DNA from: Chloroflexota bacterium
GTDB lineage: Bacteria > Chloroflexota > Dehalococcoidia > DSTF01 > RBG-16-68-14
Direction of reading: 5' to 3'
Assembly: GCA_003228685.1 (NCBI GenBank)
Contig: QIFC01000079.1
Coordinates: 1-64,000, forward strand
DNA length: 64,000 nucleotides
A program made the position numbers and the translations under genes. Positions 32,666 through 42,734 of this stretch are shown here, piece by piece. Each line of letters opens with the position of its first letter. Positions within the stretch are counted from its first letter, which is position 1. The notes under the pieces are model-generated. The model had not been told where the DNA came from, searched no databases, and was given only the letters and a program-made list of their open reading frames with translations.

Positions 32666-33430
32666 TCATTGCTTCGGCCGCACGGGAATACCGGCGGCTG
32701 TTAACTGTCGTTTAGTCTCTTCGATGCTAAAGGTACCAAAGTGGAAGATGCTGGCGGCTAGCACCGCGTCAGCTTTGCCGGCAAGGATAGCTTCGGCCAT
32801 GTGCGACGGTTCGCCGCAACCGCCGGATGCGATCACCGGTACCTCCACCGCTTCAGAAATCGCCTTCGTCAGAGGTAGGTCGTAGCCGGTCTGGTGGCCG
32901 TCCGCATCCATCGACGTAAGGAGTATCTCCCCCGCGCCCAACTCTACGACGCGCTGCGCCCACTCGACGGCGTCGAGGTCGCGTGGGCGGCGGCCCCCAT
33001 GCGTGTAGACCTCCCACTTACCCTCGGCGACGCCCTTTGCATCGATCGCGACGACGATGTTCTGGTTGCCGAAGCGCTGAGCGCAGCTCGAGATGACTTC
33101 CGGATCGTCGACGGCTGACGTGTTGAGCGACACCTTGTCGGCGCCCAGTTCCAGCAGCATGCGTACGTCTTCGGGCGAACGAACACCGCCTCCGACCGTG
33201 AACGGAATAAAGACCTGATCGGCCACCTTCGCGACCATGTCATAAACCGTCTGGCGATTGTCCGACGAGGCCGTGATATCGAGGAACACCAGCTCGTCGG
33301 CGCCCTGCTCCTCATAGACGCTGGCGAGTTCGACGGGGTCGCCGGCGTCGCGCAGCTCCACGAACGAGATGCCCTTCACCACACGTCCGTTCTCGACGTC
33401 GAAACAGGGGATGACGCGCTTCGTTAGCAT
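32666..33430 (-). CDS. hisF: Imidazole glycerol phosphate synthase subunit HisF
   Basis: The cyclase subunit that makes IGP and AICAR from PRFAR using ammonia channelled from HisH. The 254-aa TIM barrel has [17 protein letters not shown] with catalytic Asp, [46 protein letters not shown] and the second catalytic Asp in [17 protein letters not shown]. hisH and hisA are upstream, separated from hisF by a two-gene insertion of about 0.9 kb. Confidence 0.97.
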   Translation of the reverse strand: MLTKRVIPCFDVENGRVVKGISFVELRDAGDPVELASVYEEQGADELVFLDITASSDNRQTVYDMVAKVADQVFIPFTVGGGVRSPEDVRMLLELGADKVSLNTSAVDDPEVISSCAQRFGNQNIVVAIDAKGVAEGKWEVYTHGGRRPRDLDAVEWAQRVVELGAGEILLTSMDADGHQTGYDLPLTKAISEAVEVPVIASGGCGEPSHMAEAILAGKADAVLAASIFHFGTFSIEETKRQLTAAGIPVRPKQ

Positions 33431-33496
33431 GACGGTTGGTGATCAGTTGCTGATTTCGAGACTTGAGGATTCTCTTCAGGTTGGACGAAGACGTTC

Positions 33497-33890
33497 TCAG
33501 CCTTGGTCGGCGGTTTGCTCAGCTTTAGAGGATTGGTCTGCAACATCGATGAGTTGATCAAACATGGAGACGACGGACTCTCCGAGATCTATCGTTCTAG
33601 CCGCATCTGACGGGCTGACTCGTATCCCGTGAGCGGCTGGACTGGCCAATCTTAATGACACCGTTGACTGAGTCAACTAGGTTCTTTGTCAAAATGCCGC
33701 GCTCGAGCAACTCTATGAGAAGGTCATAGGTTGAAGAATCCCGTCTCGCCCTCGAAGCAGTCTTGGCAGAAGGAGGTACAGCTTCAGCCAGACGTCCTAC
33801 TCTCTCTTCAAGCTCTCGCCGCATCTCGACCAGAGCCAGCTCGGGTTGGTCTGTCGCACTGAAATGGGAAGCTCTGTGCTCAGTGTTCAT
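33497..33890 (-). pseudogene. Small HEPN-like protein gene, frameshifted
   Basis: The ORF at 33597-33890 (97 aa) ends in nonfamily residues after NLVDSVNGVIKIG. Shifting by one base near 33645-33655 continues LASPAAHGIRVSPSDAARTI, then LGESVVSMFDQLIDVADQ, to a TGA at 33497-33499. That AAHG...A pattern resembles the end of HEPN/DUF4145-like helical proteins (RN.aaHG..v...dA). The gene is thus broken or the base call is wrong. It starts 20 nt after the membrane-protein gene and probably works with it. The region is less GC-rich than the his genes. Function unknown. Confidence 0.55.
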
Positions 33891-33910
33891 GGTTGAGACT
33901 CATCACCATT

Positions 33911-34318
33911 CTATTCTTGAAGTTCCTCACTCATACTATCGGCTTCGGACTTGGAAGCCAAAATGAGTTCGACCATTTCTTCAAACTCGGATCTAGCAGC
34001 CTCCGTGCTCTCAGTTGTCTCTTGAAACTCATCGGTCATGTCGCCTTTGATCTCGAATGGGCCGAGTTTGAAGCCAAGCCCGGTGATTCGCAGCCTAGAA
34101 GCAACTTCAGGCACGAACAACACGAGGATGGGAACGTAGGGAACGACCGCAGCAAAAACCAGGAGTGCAACAATCTGTTCATCAATCTGGACGCTCACGT
34201 CGACTTCGTCTCCAACAGCGGCCAAGACGGCGATAACAAACGCCGCCGACATTAGAATCAGAGCATGCGCCACGAGAGCGATCAGTGCGCCTGTCCTCCC
34301 TGTCACGAGTGGCTTCAT
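33911..34318 (-). CDS. Two-helix membrane protein with cytoplasmic coiled coil
   Basis: 135 aa. Two hydrophobic segments (IALVAHALILMSAAFVIAVLAAV and IVALLVFAAVVPYVPILVLFV) are followed by GFKLGPFEIKGD and an acidic helical tail (FQETTESTEAARSEFEEMVELI). No family was recognised. It sits between hisA and hisF with its own partner gene 20 nt downstream, and looks like an inserted cassette rather than a his gene. Base composition differs from its neighbours. Confidence 0.6.
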   Translation of the reverse strand: MKPLVTGRTGALIALVAHALILMSAAFVIAVLAAVGDEVDVSVQIDEQIVALLVFAAVVPYVPILVLFVPEVASRLRITGLGFKLGPFEIKGDMTDEFQETTESTEAARSEFEEMVELILASKSEADSMSEELQE

Positions 34319-34361
34319 ATCTCGCCTTCCGCCGACTTATCTCACACCGATCCTGTCCGGC

Positions 34362-35084
34362 CTAGGATAGCAGTTTCAGCCGCATCAGCGCTTCCGGGAG
34401 CTGGACGCGCCCGTCGTAGAGCGCGAGGCCGACGATGGCCCCTTCGACGCCGAGTTCGGAGAGGCGCGTAAGGTTCTCGACCTCGGCGACGCCTCCAGCG
34501 GCGATCAGCGGGCACTCCGTCGCGCCGACCATGGTCTCGATCATCTCATAGTTCGGCGACTCGAGCATGGCGTCGCGGTTGATGTCCGTATAGACGAAAC
34601 GCGGCACGCCGAGTCCCGCCAGCGTCCGAAGGAACGATTCCGCCTGGAGTTTCGTCTCTTCACGCCAGCCCTCGACGGCGACGACGCCTCCCCGTGCGTC
34701 GATCGAGACGACGATACGCTCGCCGTGGCGCCGCGATGCTTCGGCTGCCAGTTCAGGATCGCGCACGGCGGCGGTACCGAGGATGACGCGATCGGCGCCG
34801 GTATCGAGCCAGGCCTGTACGGCGTCCAGCGTGCGGACCCCGCCTGCGACCTGTACCGGAAGCTCGACGGCTTCGATGATGCGCCGCACGACGTCATCGT
34901 TGACCGGACGGCCTTCGCGCGCACCGTCCAGGTCGACGACGTGAATGCGAGTCGCGCCTTCGCCAGCCCAGCGGTGAGCCATTTCAACAGGATCATCCGA
35001 AAAGACGGTCTCGCGAGCGTAGTCACCCTGGGTCAGCCGCACACAGCGGCCGCCGCGCAGGTCGATAGCGGGGATAACCTCCAC
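34362..35084 (-). CDS. hisA: ProFAR isomerase (HisA)
   Basis: Converts ProFAR to PRFAR, histidine step 4. The 240-aa TIM barrel shows VIPAIDLRGGRCVRLTQGDY with catalytic Asp, VQVAGGVRTLDAV, DRVILGTAAVRD, VVSIDARGG, FVYTDINRDAML with the second Asp, and IAAGGVAEVENL. The start is GTG, 4 nt after the 2TM-domain gene. Actinobacterial PriA bifunctionality cannot be judged here, as trp genes are not in view. Confidence 0.96.
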   Translation of the reverse strand: MEVIPAIDLRGGRCVRLTQGDYARETVFSDDPVEMAHRWAGEGATRIHVVDLDGAREGRPVNDDVVRRIIEAVELPVQVAGGVRTLDAVQAWLDTGADRVILGTAAVRDPELAAEASRRHGERIVVSIDARGGVVAVEGWREETKLQAESFLRTLAGLGVPRFVYTDINRDAMLESPNYEMIETMVGATECPLIAAGGVAEVENLTRLSELGVEGAIVGLALYDGRVQLPEALMRLKLLS

Positions 35085-35088
35085 GCAG

Positions 35089-35493
35089 TCAGCCGTCCCT
35101 GCGGCGGCGGAGTTCGCGCTGAATCAGCCGCTCCTCCATGTCGCGACCCCACAAGTACGGCGCCACAAAGTTAGAGACGAACTCCCACGCAAGGAACGCG
35201 CCCCAGATTACGGCCACCCAGATCGACCAAGAGATGCCGTTGCCGGGCCCTCCAGTCTGCCAGTCGATCAGCACGAAGAAGCCGTTGAGCGCCAGGTAAA
35301 CGAAGAGATGGCGAACGAAGCGCAGTCTCCGCCGGACGATCTGTCTCACATGTCTGTACTCTGCCGCGTCATCCATATCCATATCGATTACCCCATCATC
35401 GTCATCAGACGCTCCTATGTGCACGCCGCGACTGCCCGCGTAGAAGCGGAAGAACGGGAAGTCGATCTCAACACCATCATCGTGGCGGCTCAT
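35089..35493 (-). CDS. 2TM-domain protein inside the his operon
   Basis: 134 aa with an acidic N-terminal region (about 1-50) and the 2TM pattern: AAEYRHVRQIVRRRLRFVRHLFVYLALNGFFVLIDW, then SWSIWVAVIWGAFLAWEFV. The domain family has no known biochemical role. Its start overlaps the hisH stop by four bases (ATGA) and its stop is 4 nt before hisA, so it is locked into the his operon. Whether it affects histidine synthesis is unknown. Confidence 0.8.
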   Translation of the reverse strand: MSRHDDGVEIDFPFFRFYAGSRGVHIGASDDDDGVIDMDMDDAAEYRHVRQIVRRRLRFVRHLFVYLALNGFFVLIDWQTGGPGNGISWSIWVAVIWGAFLAWEFVSNFVAPYLWGRDMEERLIQRELRRRRDG

Positions 35494-36116
35494 AGAACTG
35501 CGCCCTCCAGGAAGTTCTTGTACACCTGCAGCCCAGCCATGCCGCTCTTTTCTGGGTGGAACTGCGTCGCCACAAGGTTATCGCGCGCGATGACGGACGC
35601 AAACGGCACGCCGTACTCTGTCTGTCCAATCACGACTGCGTCGTCCTCAGGGTCGGGATAATAGCCGTGCACGAAATAGAAGTAGCTGCGATCAGGGATG
35701 CCGGCGAAGACCGGGTGCTCCTGAAGCTGCTCGACGGCATTCCAGCCCATGTGCGGAATCTTCATATCGTCTATCCGCTCAAAGCGACGCACACGGCCTC
35801 CTACGATGTCCAAACAAGGGTGGTCGCCGCCTTCATCGCTGGCAGTGAGCAGCGCCTGCAGGCCCATGCAGACGCCCAAGAACGGCCGATCCGCAGCGAT
35901 GTATTCCCGCAGCGGTTCGCTGAAGTTGTGTTCGTTCAGATTGCGCATCGTATCGGCGGCGGCACCAACACCGGGCATGATTACGGCGTCAGCGTCGTCA
36001 AGTGCGCGCGGGTCGCCGGACACGTCCGGCGTGAAGCCAACGTGCTCTACGGCACGCGCTACAGAGCGCAGGTTCCCAGCGCCGTAATCGAGGATGATAA
36101 CGCGCTTCTTGCTCAT
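35490..36116 (-). CDS. hisH: Imidazole glycerol phosphate synthase glutaminase subunit HisH
   Basis: A class I glutamine amidotransferase that supplies ammonia to HisF. 208 aa: IILDYGAGNLRSVARAVEH, ADAVIMPGVGAAADTM, nucleophile Cys in FLGVCMGLQAL, and the His/Glu pair in VATQFHPEKSG. It is the first gene of the his run. A TAGAAT box 9 nt before the ATG suggests a leaderless mRNA, divergent from the WYL regulator. Confidence 0.97.
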   Translation of the reverse strand: MSKKRVIILDYGAGNLRSVARAVEHVGFTPDVSGDPRALDDADAVIMPGVGAAADTMRNLNEHNFSEPLREYIAADRPFLGVCMGLQALLTASDEGGDHPCLDIVGGRVRRFERIDDMKIPHMGWNAVEQLQEHPVFAGIPDRSYFYFVHGYYPDPEDDAVVIGQTEYGVPFASVIARDNLVATQFHPEKSGMAGLQVYKNFLEGAVL

Positions 36117-36162
36117 GACAATCGAATTCTAGCACGGGGACTTCACCGTATAATGGACGACC
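36117..36162. promoter_or_regulatory. 46-bp divergent promoter region between hisH and the WYL regulator
   Basis: Minus strand: TAGAAT (bases 36126-36131) ends 9 nt before the hisH ATG. Plus strand: TATAAT (36149-36154) ends 8 nt before the WYL-gene ATG. The two -10 boxes are 17 bp apart, so each occupies the place where the other's -35 would be. No TTGACA-like box is seen for either. The promoters should compete, and the regulator could control both. Confidence 0.55.
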
Positions 36163-37092
36163 ATGAAACAGATGGATCGCCGCCTGCTGATCCTGATGCG
36201 CCTGCGGGAAGAACGCCCCGTTCGCGCAGCGGACCTCGCTGATGTATGCGAGTGTTCAGTACGCACCATCTACCGCGATATCGACGCACTCTGCGAGGCA
36301 GGCGTACCTGTCGCCGCGATGCCGGGCGAGGGCTATCGTCTTGTGGAGGGTTACCACCTGCCGCCGATCGCGTTCACGGCCGAGGAAGCCGTCCAACTCC
36401 TGCTGGGGAGCGACATCGCGCTCGGCCTGGGAACCGTCGGCCAGCGCGAGGCGACACTATCGGCCGCCGCGAAGGTCGAAGCTGCGTTGCGGCCCGAAAC
36501 GCGCGAGGAGGTTGACCGCCTCCGCGAGCGCATCCGCGTGTCGCGCTGGGCACAGCACGAAACGACACAATGGCTGCCTCTCCTCCAGCAGGCTGTCATC
36601 AACGACCGCGTGCTGGAGCTGCGCTACCACTCGTTCGGGTCGGACGAGCTGACGCAACGTCAGGTAGAGCCGCACTATCTGCTCCACTACGGCAACGATT
36701 GGCACCTAGTCGCGTACTGCCGCCTGCGCAAGGAGATGCGCGACTTCCGCGCTGGGCGCATCCGCGAGGCGGAACTCCTAGACGAATGCTTCGAGCGGAT
36801 GGCGGACGCCGACCTGGAATCGACGTATCAGGAGCGAGAGCATCGCGAGGTGCGCGTGTGGCTGGAGGCCTCGGCGGTGCCGTGGGCGCGTGAGGCGCCG
36901 GCCTACGGCCTGCGCGGTGAGGAGCAGAGCGAAGGCGGCTCCGTGTTCGTCTACGACACGCCGGACTTGCGGCGACTGCTGCCCTGGCTGCTGAGTTGGG
37001 GCGCCTCCGCGCGCGTGCTCTCGCCTGAAGATGTCATCGACCGGGTGAGAAAGGAAGCGCAAGCGTTGGCGGAGGCATACGGCGAGGCCTAA
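36163..37092 (+). CDS. WYL-domain transcriptional regulator (DeoR/YafY-like)
   Basis: 309 aa. An N-terminal HTH_11-type winged helix (LLILMRLREERPVRAADLADVCECSVRTIYRDIDALCEAG) is followed by the linker and a WYL domain (about 140-215, VLELRYHSFGSDE, QVEPHYLLHYGNDWHLVAYC, RDFRAGRI) and a WCX C-terminal extension. WYL proteins sense ligands or nucleic acid, often in DNA-damage or phage-defence settings. It is divergent from hisH with only 46 bp between, so it may control itself and his transcription. Confidence 0.9.
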   Translation: MKQMDRRLLILMRLREERPVRAADLADVCECSVRTIYRDIDALCEAGVPVAAMPGEGYRLVEGYHLPPIAFTAEEAVQLLLGSDIALGLGTVGQREATLSAAAKVEAALRPETREEVDRLRERIRVSRWAQHETTQWLPLLQQAVINDRVLELRYHSFGSDELTQRQVEPHYLLHYGNDWHLVAYCRLRKEMRDFRAGRIREAELLDECFERMADADLESTYQEREHREVRVWLEASAVPWAREAPAYGLRGEEQSEGGSVFVYDTPDLRRLLPWLLSWGASARVLSPEDVIDRVRKEAQALAEAYGEA

Positions 37093-37224
37093 CTGCGTCC
37101 GCGGACGCTGAGGCGTCCACGACACAAGCCAAGAATCGCCTGCTACTGACATCCCGCTGTCACCAGCTCCTTGTAGAGTAGGTCTCGCAGACAATCTCGC
37201 CACCTTCAGAGAGGAGCACAACAG

Positions 37225-37590
37225 ATGAACGTCACACAGTGCATCGTTAATGTGAACAGCGGAGACCCTGACCGGCTCGGCACATTCTATCGAGACATCA
37301 TCGGCCTGGAGGGGAACGCGGACATCGGTCCGAACGCGTTCAACGCCGGTGGCACCACCTTCCTCATCGACGGCCACAGCGAGGTCTCGGGCCAGAACAA
37401 GGACGCCCCACGCGTGTTGATCAACTTTTTCGTGGATGACCTGAACGCGGAGCAGGCGCGCCTTGAAGGAGTGGGCGTCGAGTTCATCCGCAAGGCCGGC
37501 AAGGAAGAGTGGGGCGGCGTGATCTCCACGTTCGTCGACCCGGATGGCAACTACGGACAGCTCATCGAGTTCAATCCCGCGGCCCAGTAA
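37225..37590 (+). CDS. VOC family (glyoxalase-like) protein
   Basis: 121 aa, one glyoxalase/bleomycin-resistance fold with paired beta-alpha-beta-beta-beta modules: QCIVNVNSGDPDRLGTFYRDIIGL, GGTTFLIDGHSE, and INFFVDDLNAEQARLEGVGVEF, then FVDPDGNYGQLIEF with the metal Glu. The substrate is not predictable. GAGAGGAG precedes the ATG. The next gene overlaps its stop (TAATG), so VOC and two PPOX genes form an operon. Confidence 0.87.
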   Translation: MNVTQCIVNVNSGDPDRLGTFYRDIIGLEGNADIGPNAFNAGGTTFLIDGHSEVSGQNKDAPRVLINFFVDDLNAEQARLEGVGVEFIRKAGKEEWGGVISTFVDPDGNYGQLIEFNPAAQ

Positions 37591-38039
37591 TGGCCACCTG
37601 GGCTGAATTCGCATCGGCTGCGCCGGATATCGCGGAGCTGGGGCTGAAGCAGTTCGAGAGGTTCCACATCGCCTACTTAGCGACTGTGCGCAAGGACGGC
37701 TCGCCACGCGTACACCCGGTCAGTCCGGTCATCGCGGACGGCCGGCTGTTCGTGGCAACGCCGCCAACGTCGCCGAAACGCCTCGACCAGATACGGGACG
37801 GGCGCTACGTCATCCACGCCCTGCCCGGTAAGAACGACGCTGAATTCCTGATCCGGGGCCGGGCGCAGCGCGTGACCGACAACAACACTCGCGCATCCGT
37901 GTCCGACGGCGCCGGCCACACGATCCACGACCACGACTGGATCTTCGAGTACGACATTCAGGAAGCGATGATGGCCTACTGGGAGAACGCCGGCCAGCCC
38001 GATACGCGCCCGGTGCGCGAGTTTTGGAGGCAGCTCTAG
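37590..38039 (+). CDS. Pyridoxamine 5'-phosphate oxidase-family flavoprotein, paralog 1
   Basis: The track ORF starts at 37509, but MATWAEFASAAPDI at 37590, in a TAATG overlap with the VOC stop, matches the start of the next paralog. That gives 149 aa with a split-barrel flavin fold: FHIAYLATVRKDGSPRVHPVSPVIADGRLFVAT, SPKRLDQIRDGRYVIHALPG, DAEFLIRGRAQRV. Members bind FMN or F420 and reduce small molecules; true PNPOx activity is unlikely given the short length. Confidence 0.85.
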   Translation: MATWAEFASAAPDIAELGLKQFERFHIAYLATVRKDGSPRVHPVSPVIADGRLFVATPPTSPKRLDQIRDGRYVIHALPGKNDAEFLIRGRAQRVTDNNTRASVSDGAGHTIHDHDWIFEYDIQEAMMAYWENAGQPDTRPVREFWRQL

Positions 38040-38040
38040 G

Positions 38041-38526
38041 TTGGCAACATGGGCGGAGTTCGCGGAAGCCGCGCCGGAGATGGCGGCACTCGGCTCGGAG
38101 CTACGAGCCGAGTTCGGCTTAGCGTTCCTTGCGACGGTGCGCAGGGACGGTTCGCCGCGCAACCACCCAGTATGTCCGTTTATCGTCCGTGGCCAGCTCT
38201 TCATCGCGACGAACCCGAAATCGCCGAAACGCCACGACCTGAGGCGGGACGGCCGCTACGTCCTGCACATGCTTCCGGGCGAAAACGACGCCGAATTCCA
38301 AGTCCGCGGGCGGGTCCGCCTCGTTGAAGACGCGGAGACGCAGGCGATGGTACTGGCCGAGGGACCGAGAGCCGGCGTCCAACCGGACGGCGCGCTGCTC
38401 AACCTCAGCCCGGAGGAGCTGCTCTTCGAATACGACGTAGAAGAGGCCCTCTCAGGCCACTGGGAGAACGTCGGCCAGCCTGACACGTACCCGGTGCGGA
38501 AGCGCTGTCGAGAGCGCGAACTGTAG
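38041..38526 (+). CDS. Pyridoxamine 5'-phosphate oxidase-family flavoprotein, paralog 2
   Basis: 161 aa, a tandem duplicate of the gene before it (MATWAEFAEAAPEM; FGLAFLATVRRDGSPRNHPVCPFIVRGQLFIAT; SPKRHDLRRDGRYVLHMLPG). The start is a TTG one base after the upstream stop; it is supported by the paralog's N-terminus aligning from the first residue. It is probably cotranscribed with VOC and paralog 1. Substrate and cofactor are unknown. Confidence 0.85.
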   Translation: MATWAEFAEAAPEMAALGSELRAEFGLAFLATVRRDGSPRNHPVCPFIVRGQLFIATNPKSPKRHDLRRDGRYVLHMLPGENDAEFQVRGRVRLVEDAETQAMVLAEGPRAGVQPDGALLNLSPEELLFEYDVEEALSGHWENVGQPDTYPVRKRCREREL

Positions 38527-40598
<2,072 letters not shown>

Positions 40599-40638
40599 AT
40601 CTAGCCAGCGTCGCTTCGATAAGGGTTGTTGTACTTTC

Positions 40639-40669
40639 CTAAGCCAAAACGATCACTTTCTTGGCTAAG
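40639..40669. promoter_or_regulatory. 9-bp inverted repeat just upstream of the mreB promoter
   Basis: CTAAGCCAA (40639-40647) and TTGGCTAAG (40661-40669) are perfect inverted halves whose centres are 22 bp apart, two helical turns, and end 3 bp before the -35. This is typical of a dimeric operator. It could also be a weak ligA terminator, but no T-run follows. Confidence 0.5.
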
Positions 40670-40672
40670 CCC

Positions 40673-40701
40673 TTCACAGCGCACCTCCACTCAGGTATAA
40701 T
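40673..40701 (+). promoter_or_regulatory. Near-consensus sigma70-type promoter of the mreB operon
   Basis: TTCACA (40673-40678, 5 of 6), a 17-bp spacer and TATAAT (40696-40701, 6 of 6). The mreB GTG start is 21 nt downstream of the -10. Confidence 0.75.
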
Positions 40702-40722
40702 CCCTTCGCAACCACTGGGCTG

Positions 40723-41823
40723 GTGGCCATACTTGACTTAATTCAGCGTAGGGACGCGCCGTTGTACAATCCGCTCAACGCTCTCCTCGGGCTCTTCTCC
40801 CACGATCTCGGCATCGACCTTGGGACCGCTAACACGTTGGTGATGGTCCGGGGGCGCGGCATCGTCATCGACGAGCCTTCCGTCGTCGCGATCGACAAAG
40901 TCTCGAAGAAGATCCTGGCGATCGGGTCGGAGGCGAAACGCATGGTAGGGCGAACGCCGTCGAACATCGTCGCTGTCCGGCCGCTGAAGGACGGGGTCAT
41001 CTCCGACTTTGAAGTGACGGAGCGAATGTTGCGCTACTTCATCCGCTCGGTCCATGACCGCTTTGGCATGGGCATCCCGAGGCCACGTGTCGTTCTCGGC
41101 ATCCCCAGCGGAGTGACCGAAGTCGAGAAGCGCGCCCTCCATGATGCGGCGTTGAACGCGGGTGCGCGCGCCGTCTTCCTGGTGGAGGAGCCGATGGCCG
41201 CAGCGATCGGCTCCGGACTGCCGGTCATGGAGCCTCACGGCTGCATGATCGTGGACATCGGCGGTGGCACGACAGAGGTGGCGGTGATCGCGCTCGGCGG
41301 CGTCGTCGTCAGCACGTCCATCCGCATCGCGGGCGACGACATGGACCAAGAGATCATCGCCTATGCCAGGCAGGTGCACAACATGGTTATCGGCGAGCGC
41401 ATGGCAGAGGAGGTCAAGATCCAGGCCGGCTCCGCGTTCCCTATTGACGAAGAGGAGTCAATAGAGATCCGCGGCCGTGATCTGGCGACGGGGCTTCCCA
41501 AGTCGGTAGAGGTCAGCACCGTCGAGTTGCGAGACGCGCTCTCGGGATCGATCGGCGCGATTGTGGAGGCTGTTCGGTCGACGATCGAGATCACGCCGCC
41601 GGAGTTGGTCGCGGACTTGATGTATCGAGGCATTGCGCTGGCCGGAGGCGGCGCGCTCCTGCGTGGGCTTGACCGCCGGCTGGCCCAGGAGACCAAGTTC
41701 CCCGTCTACGTCGCTGAAGAGCCGCTCTCGAGCGTCGTGCATGGCACAGGCGAGATGCTTGAAGAGACGGAGATGCTCACGAAAGTCCAGGCCAGCCTGG
41801 CAAGCCGCAAGCCGCCTCGGTAA
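40723..41823 (+). CDS. mreB: Rod shape-determining protein MreB
   Basis: An actin-like filament protein that positions the elongation machinery under the membrane. The 366 aa show the five actin ATPase motifs: LGIDLGTANTLV, PSVVAIDK, the adenosine and phosphate loops VDIGGGTTEVAVIALGG, and LAGGGALLRGLD. There is an unusual N-terminal extension of about 30 residues before LGIDLGT that is partly hydrophobic (NPLNALLGLFSHD). The start is GTG at 40723. It is the first gene of mreBCD-mrdA-rodA. Confidence 0.96.
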   Translation: MAILDLIQRRDAPLYNPLNALLGLFSHDLGIDLGTANTLVMVRGRGIVIDEPSVVAIDKVSKKILAIGSEAKRMVGRTPSNIVAVRPLKDGVISDFEVTERMLRYFIRSVHDRFGMGIPRPRVVLGIPSGVTEVEKRALHDAALNAGARAVFLVEEPMAAAIGSGLPVMEPHGCMIVDIGGGTTEVAVIALGGVVVSTSIRIAGDDMDQEIIAYARQVHNMVIGERMAEEVKIQAGSAFPIDEEESIEIRGRDLATGLPKSVEVSTVELRDALSGSIGAIVEAVRSTIEITPPELVADLMYRGIALAGGGALLRGLDRRLAQETKFPVYVAEEPLSSVVHGTGEMLEETEMLTKVQASLASRKPPR

Positions 41824-41903
41824 TAGGCGTTCACCCCGCCGCGCGTAGCATCACTCCTGCGTGCGGGCGCTGCGCGAAAGCGCTTCCACGGAGAGGAACC
41901 ACG

Positions 41904-42734
41904 ATGCAGGTCCGTACCCGTACTTGGTTCGGTTTCGTTGTCCTTGCCAGCGTGTTGTTCTTGGCAGCCAGCAGGGTGGCGTTTCTCGACCCTCTCGAGA
42001 ACGCGGCGCTCTCGGTCGCAGCGCCGATCGAATCAGGCCTGCGCAGCACGACGCGGCCGGTAGCGGATTTCATCAACAACATCACCGACATTAACCGGCT
42101 CTCGAACGAGAACGCCTCGCTGCGGGAGGAGAACGAGCTGCTGACCGCCGAAAACGCCCGTCTAACTGAAGCTGAACAGGAGCTACGTGACCTTCAGGGT
42201 TTCCTCGCCCTGCGTGGAATACGAGAGGGGGACGCGTTCGTGCAAGCCGATGTCTTCGCGACCGACCCGAGCAACACGCTACAGGTCATCGCGATCAACC
42301 GCGGCAGCAACGATGGAATAGCAGAGCGCATGCTCGTACTCTCTCCACAGGGCAGCGTGGTTGGAACGGTGTCCCGGGTGCTCGATAGCGCCGCTTGGGT
42401 GACGCTAGTAACGGATCAGACAAGCGCGATTAGCGCTCTCATCCAGGAATCGCGAGTGCAGGGCGTCGTCGCAGGTTCGGCGGACGGCACGTTGAACATG
42501 GAGTTCGTAGAGGAGACGGCCGACGTCAAGGAGGGCGACTTGGTACTCACGTCTGGATTGGGAGGCGACCATCCGTCCGGCGAGCTAATCGGAAGCGTTA
42601 TCGAAGTGGACCGAGCACCTCAGCAGCTCTTCCAGGAAGTGCGCGTCCAGCCGCTGGCCGATTTCACGCGGCTCGAGACCGTGCTGATCCTCAGCAGCTT
42701 CGTGGCGCAGGACCCTGAGCCGACGACGCCATGA
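41904..42734 (+). CDS. mreC: Rod shape-determining protein MreC
   Basis: A bitopic membrane scaffold of the elongasome. 276 aa: N-terminal helix (WFGFVVLASVLFLAASRVAFL), a coiled coil (INRLSNENASLREENELLTAENARLTEAEQEL), then the periplasmic double-barrel domain (VIAINRGSNDGIAERM, GVVAGSADGTLNMEF, LVLTSGLGGDHPSGELIG). GAGAGGAAC precedes the ATG. Its stop overlaps mreD (ATGA). Confidence 0.95.
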   Translation: MQVRTRTWFGFVVLASVLFLAASRVAFLDPLENAALSVAAPIESGLRSTTRPVADFINNITDINRLSNENASLREENELLTAENARLTEAEQELRDLQGFLALRGIREGDAFVQADVFATDPSNTLQVIAINRGSNDGIAERMLVLSPQGSVVGTVSRVLDSAAWVTLVTDQTSAISALIQESRVQGVVAGSADGTLNMEFVEETADVKEGDLVLTSGLGGDHPSGELIGSVIEVDRAPQQLFQEVRVQPLADFTRLETVLILSSFVAQDPEPTTP

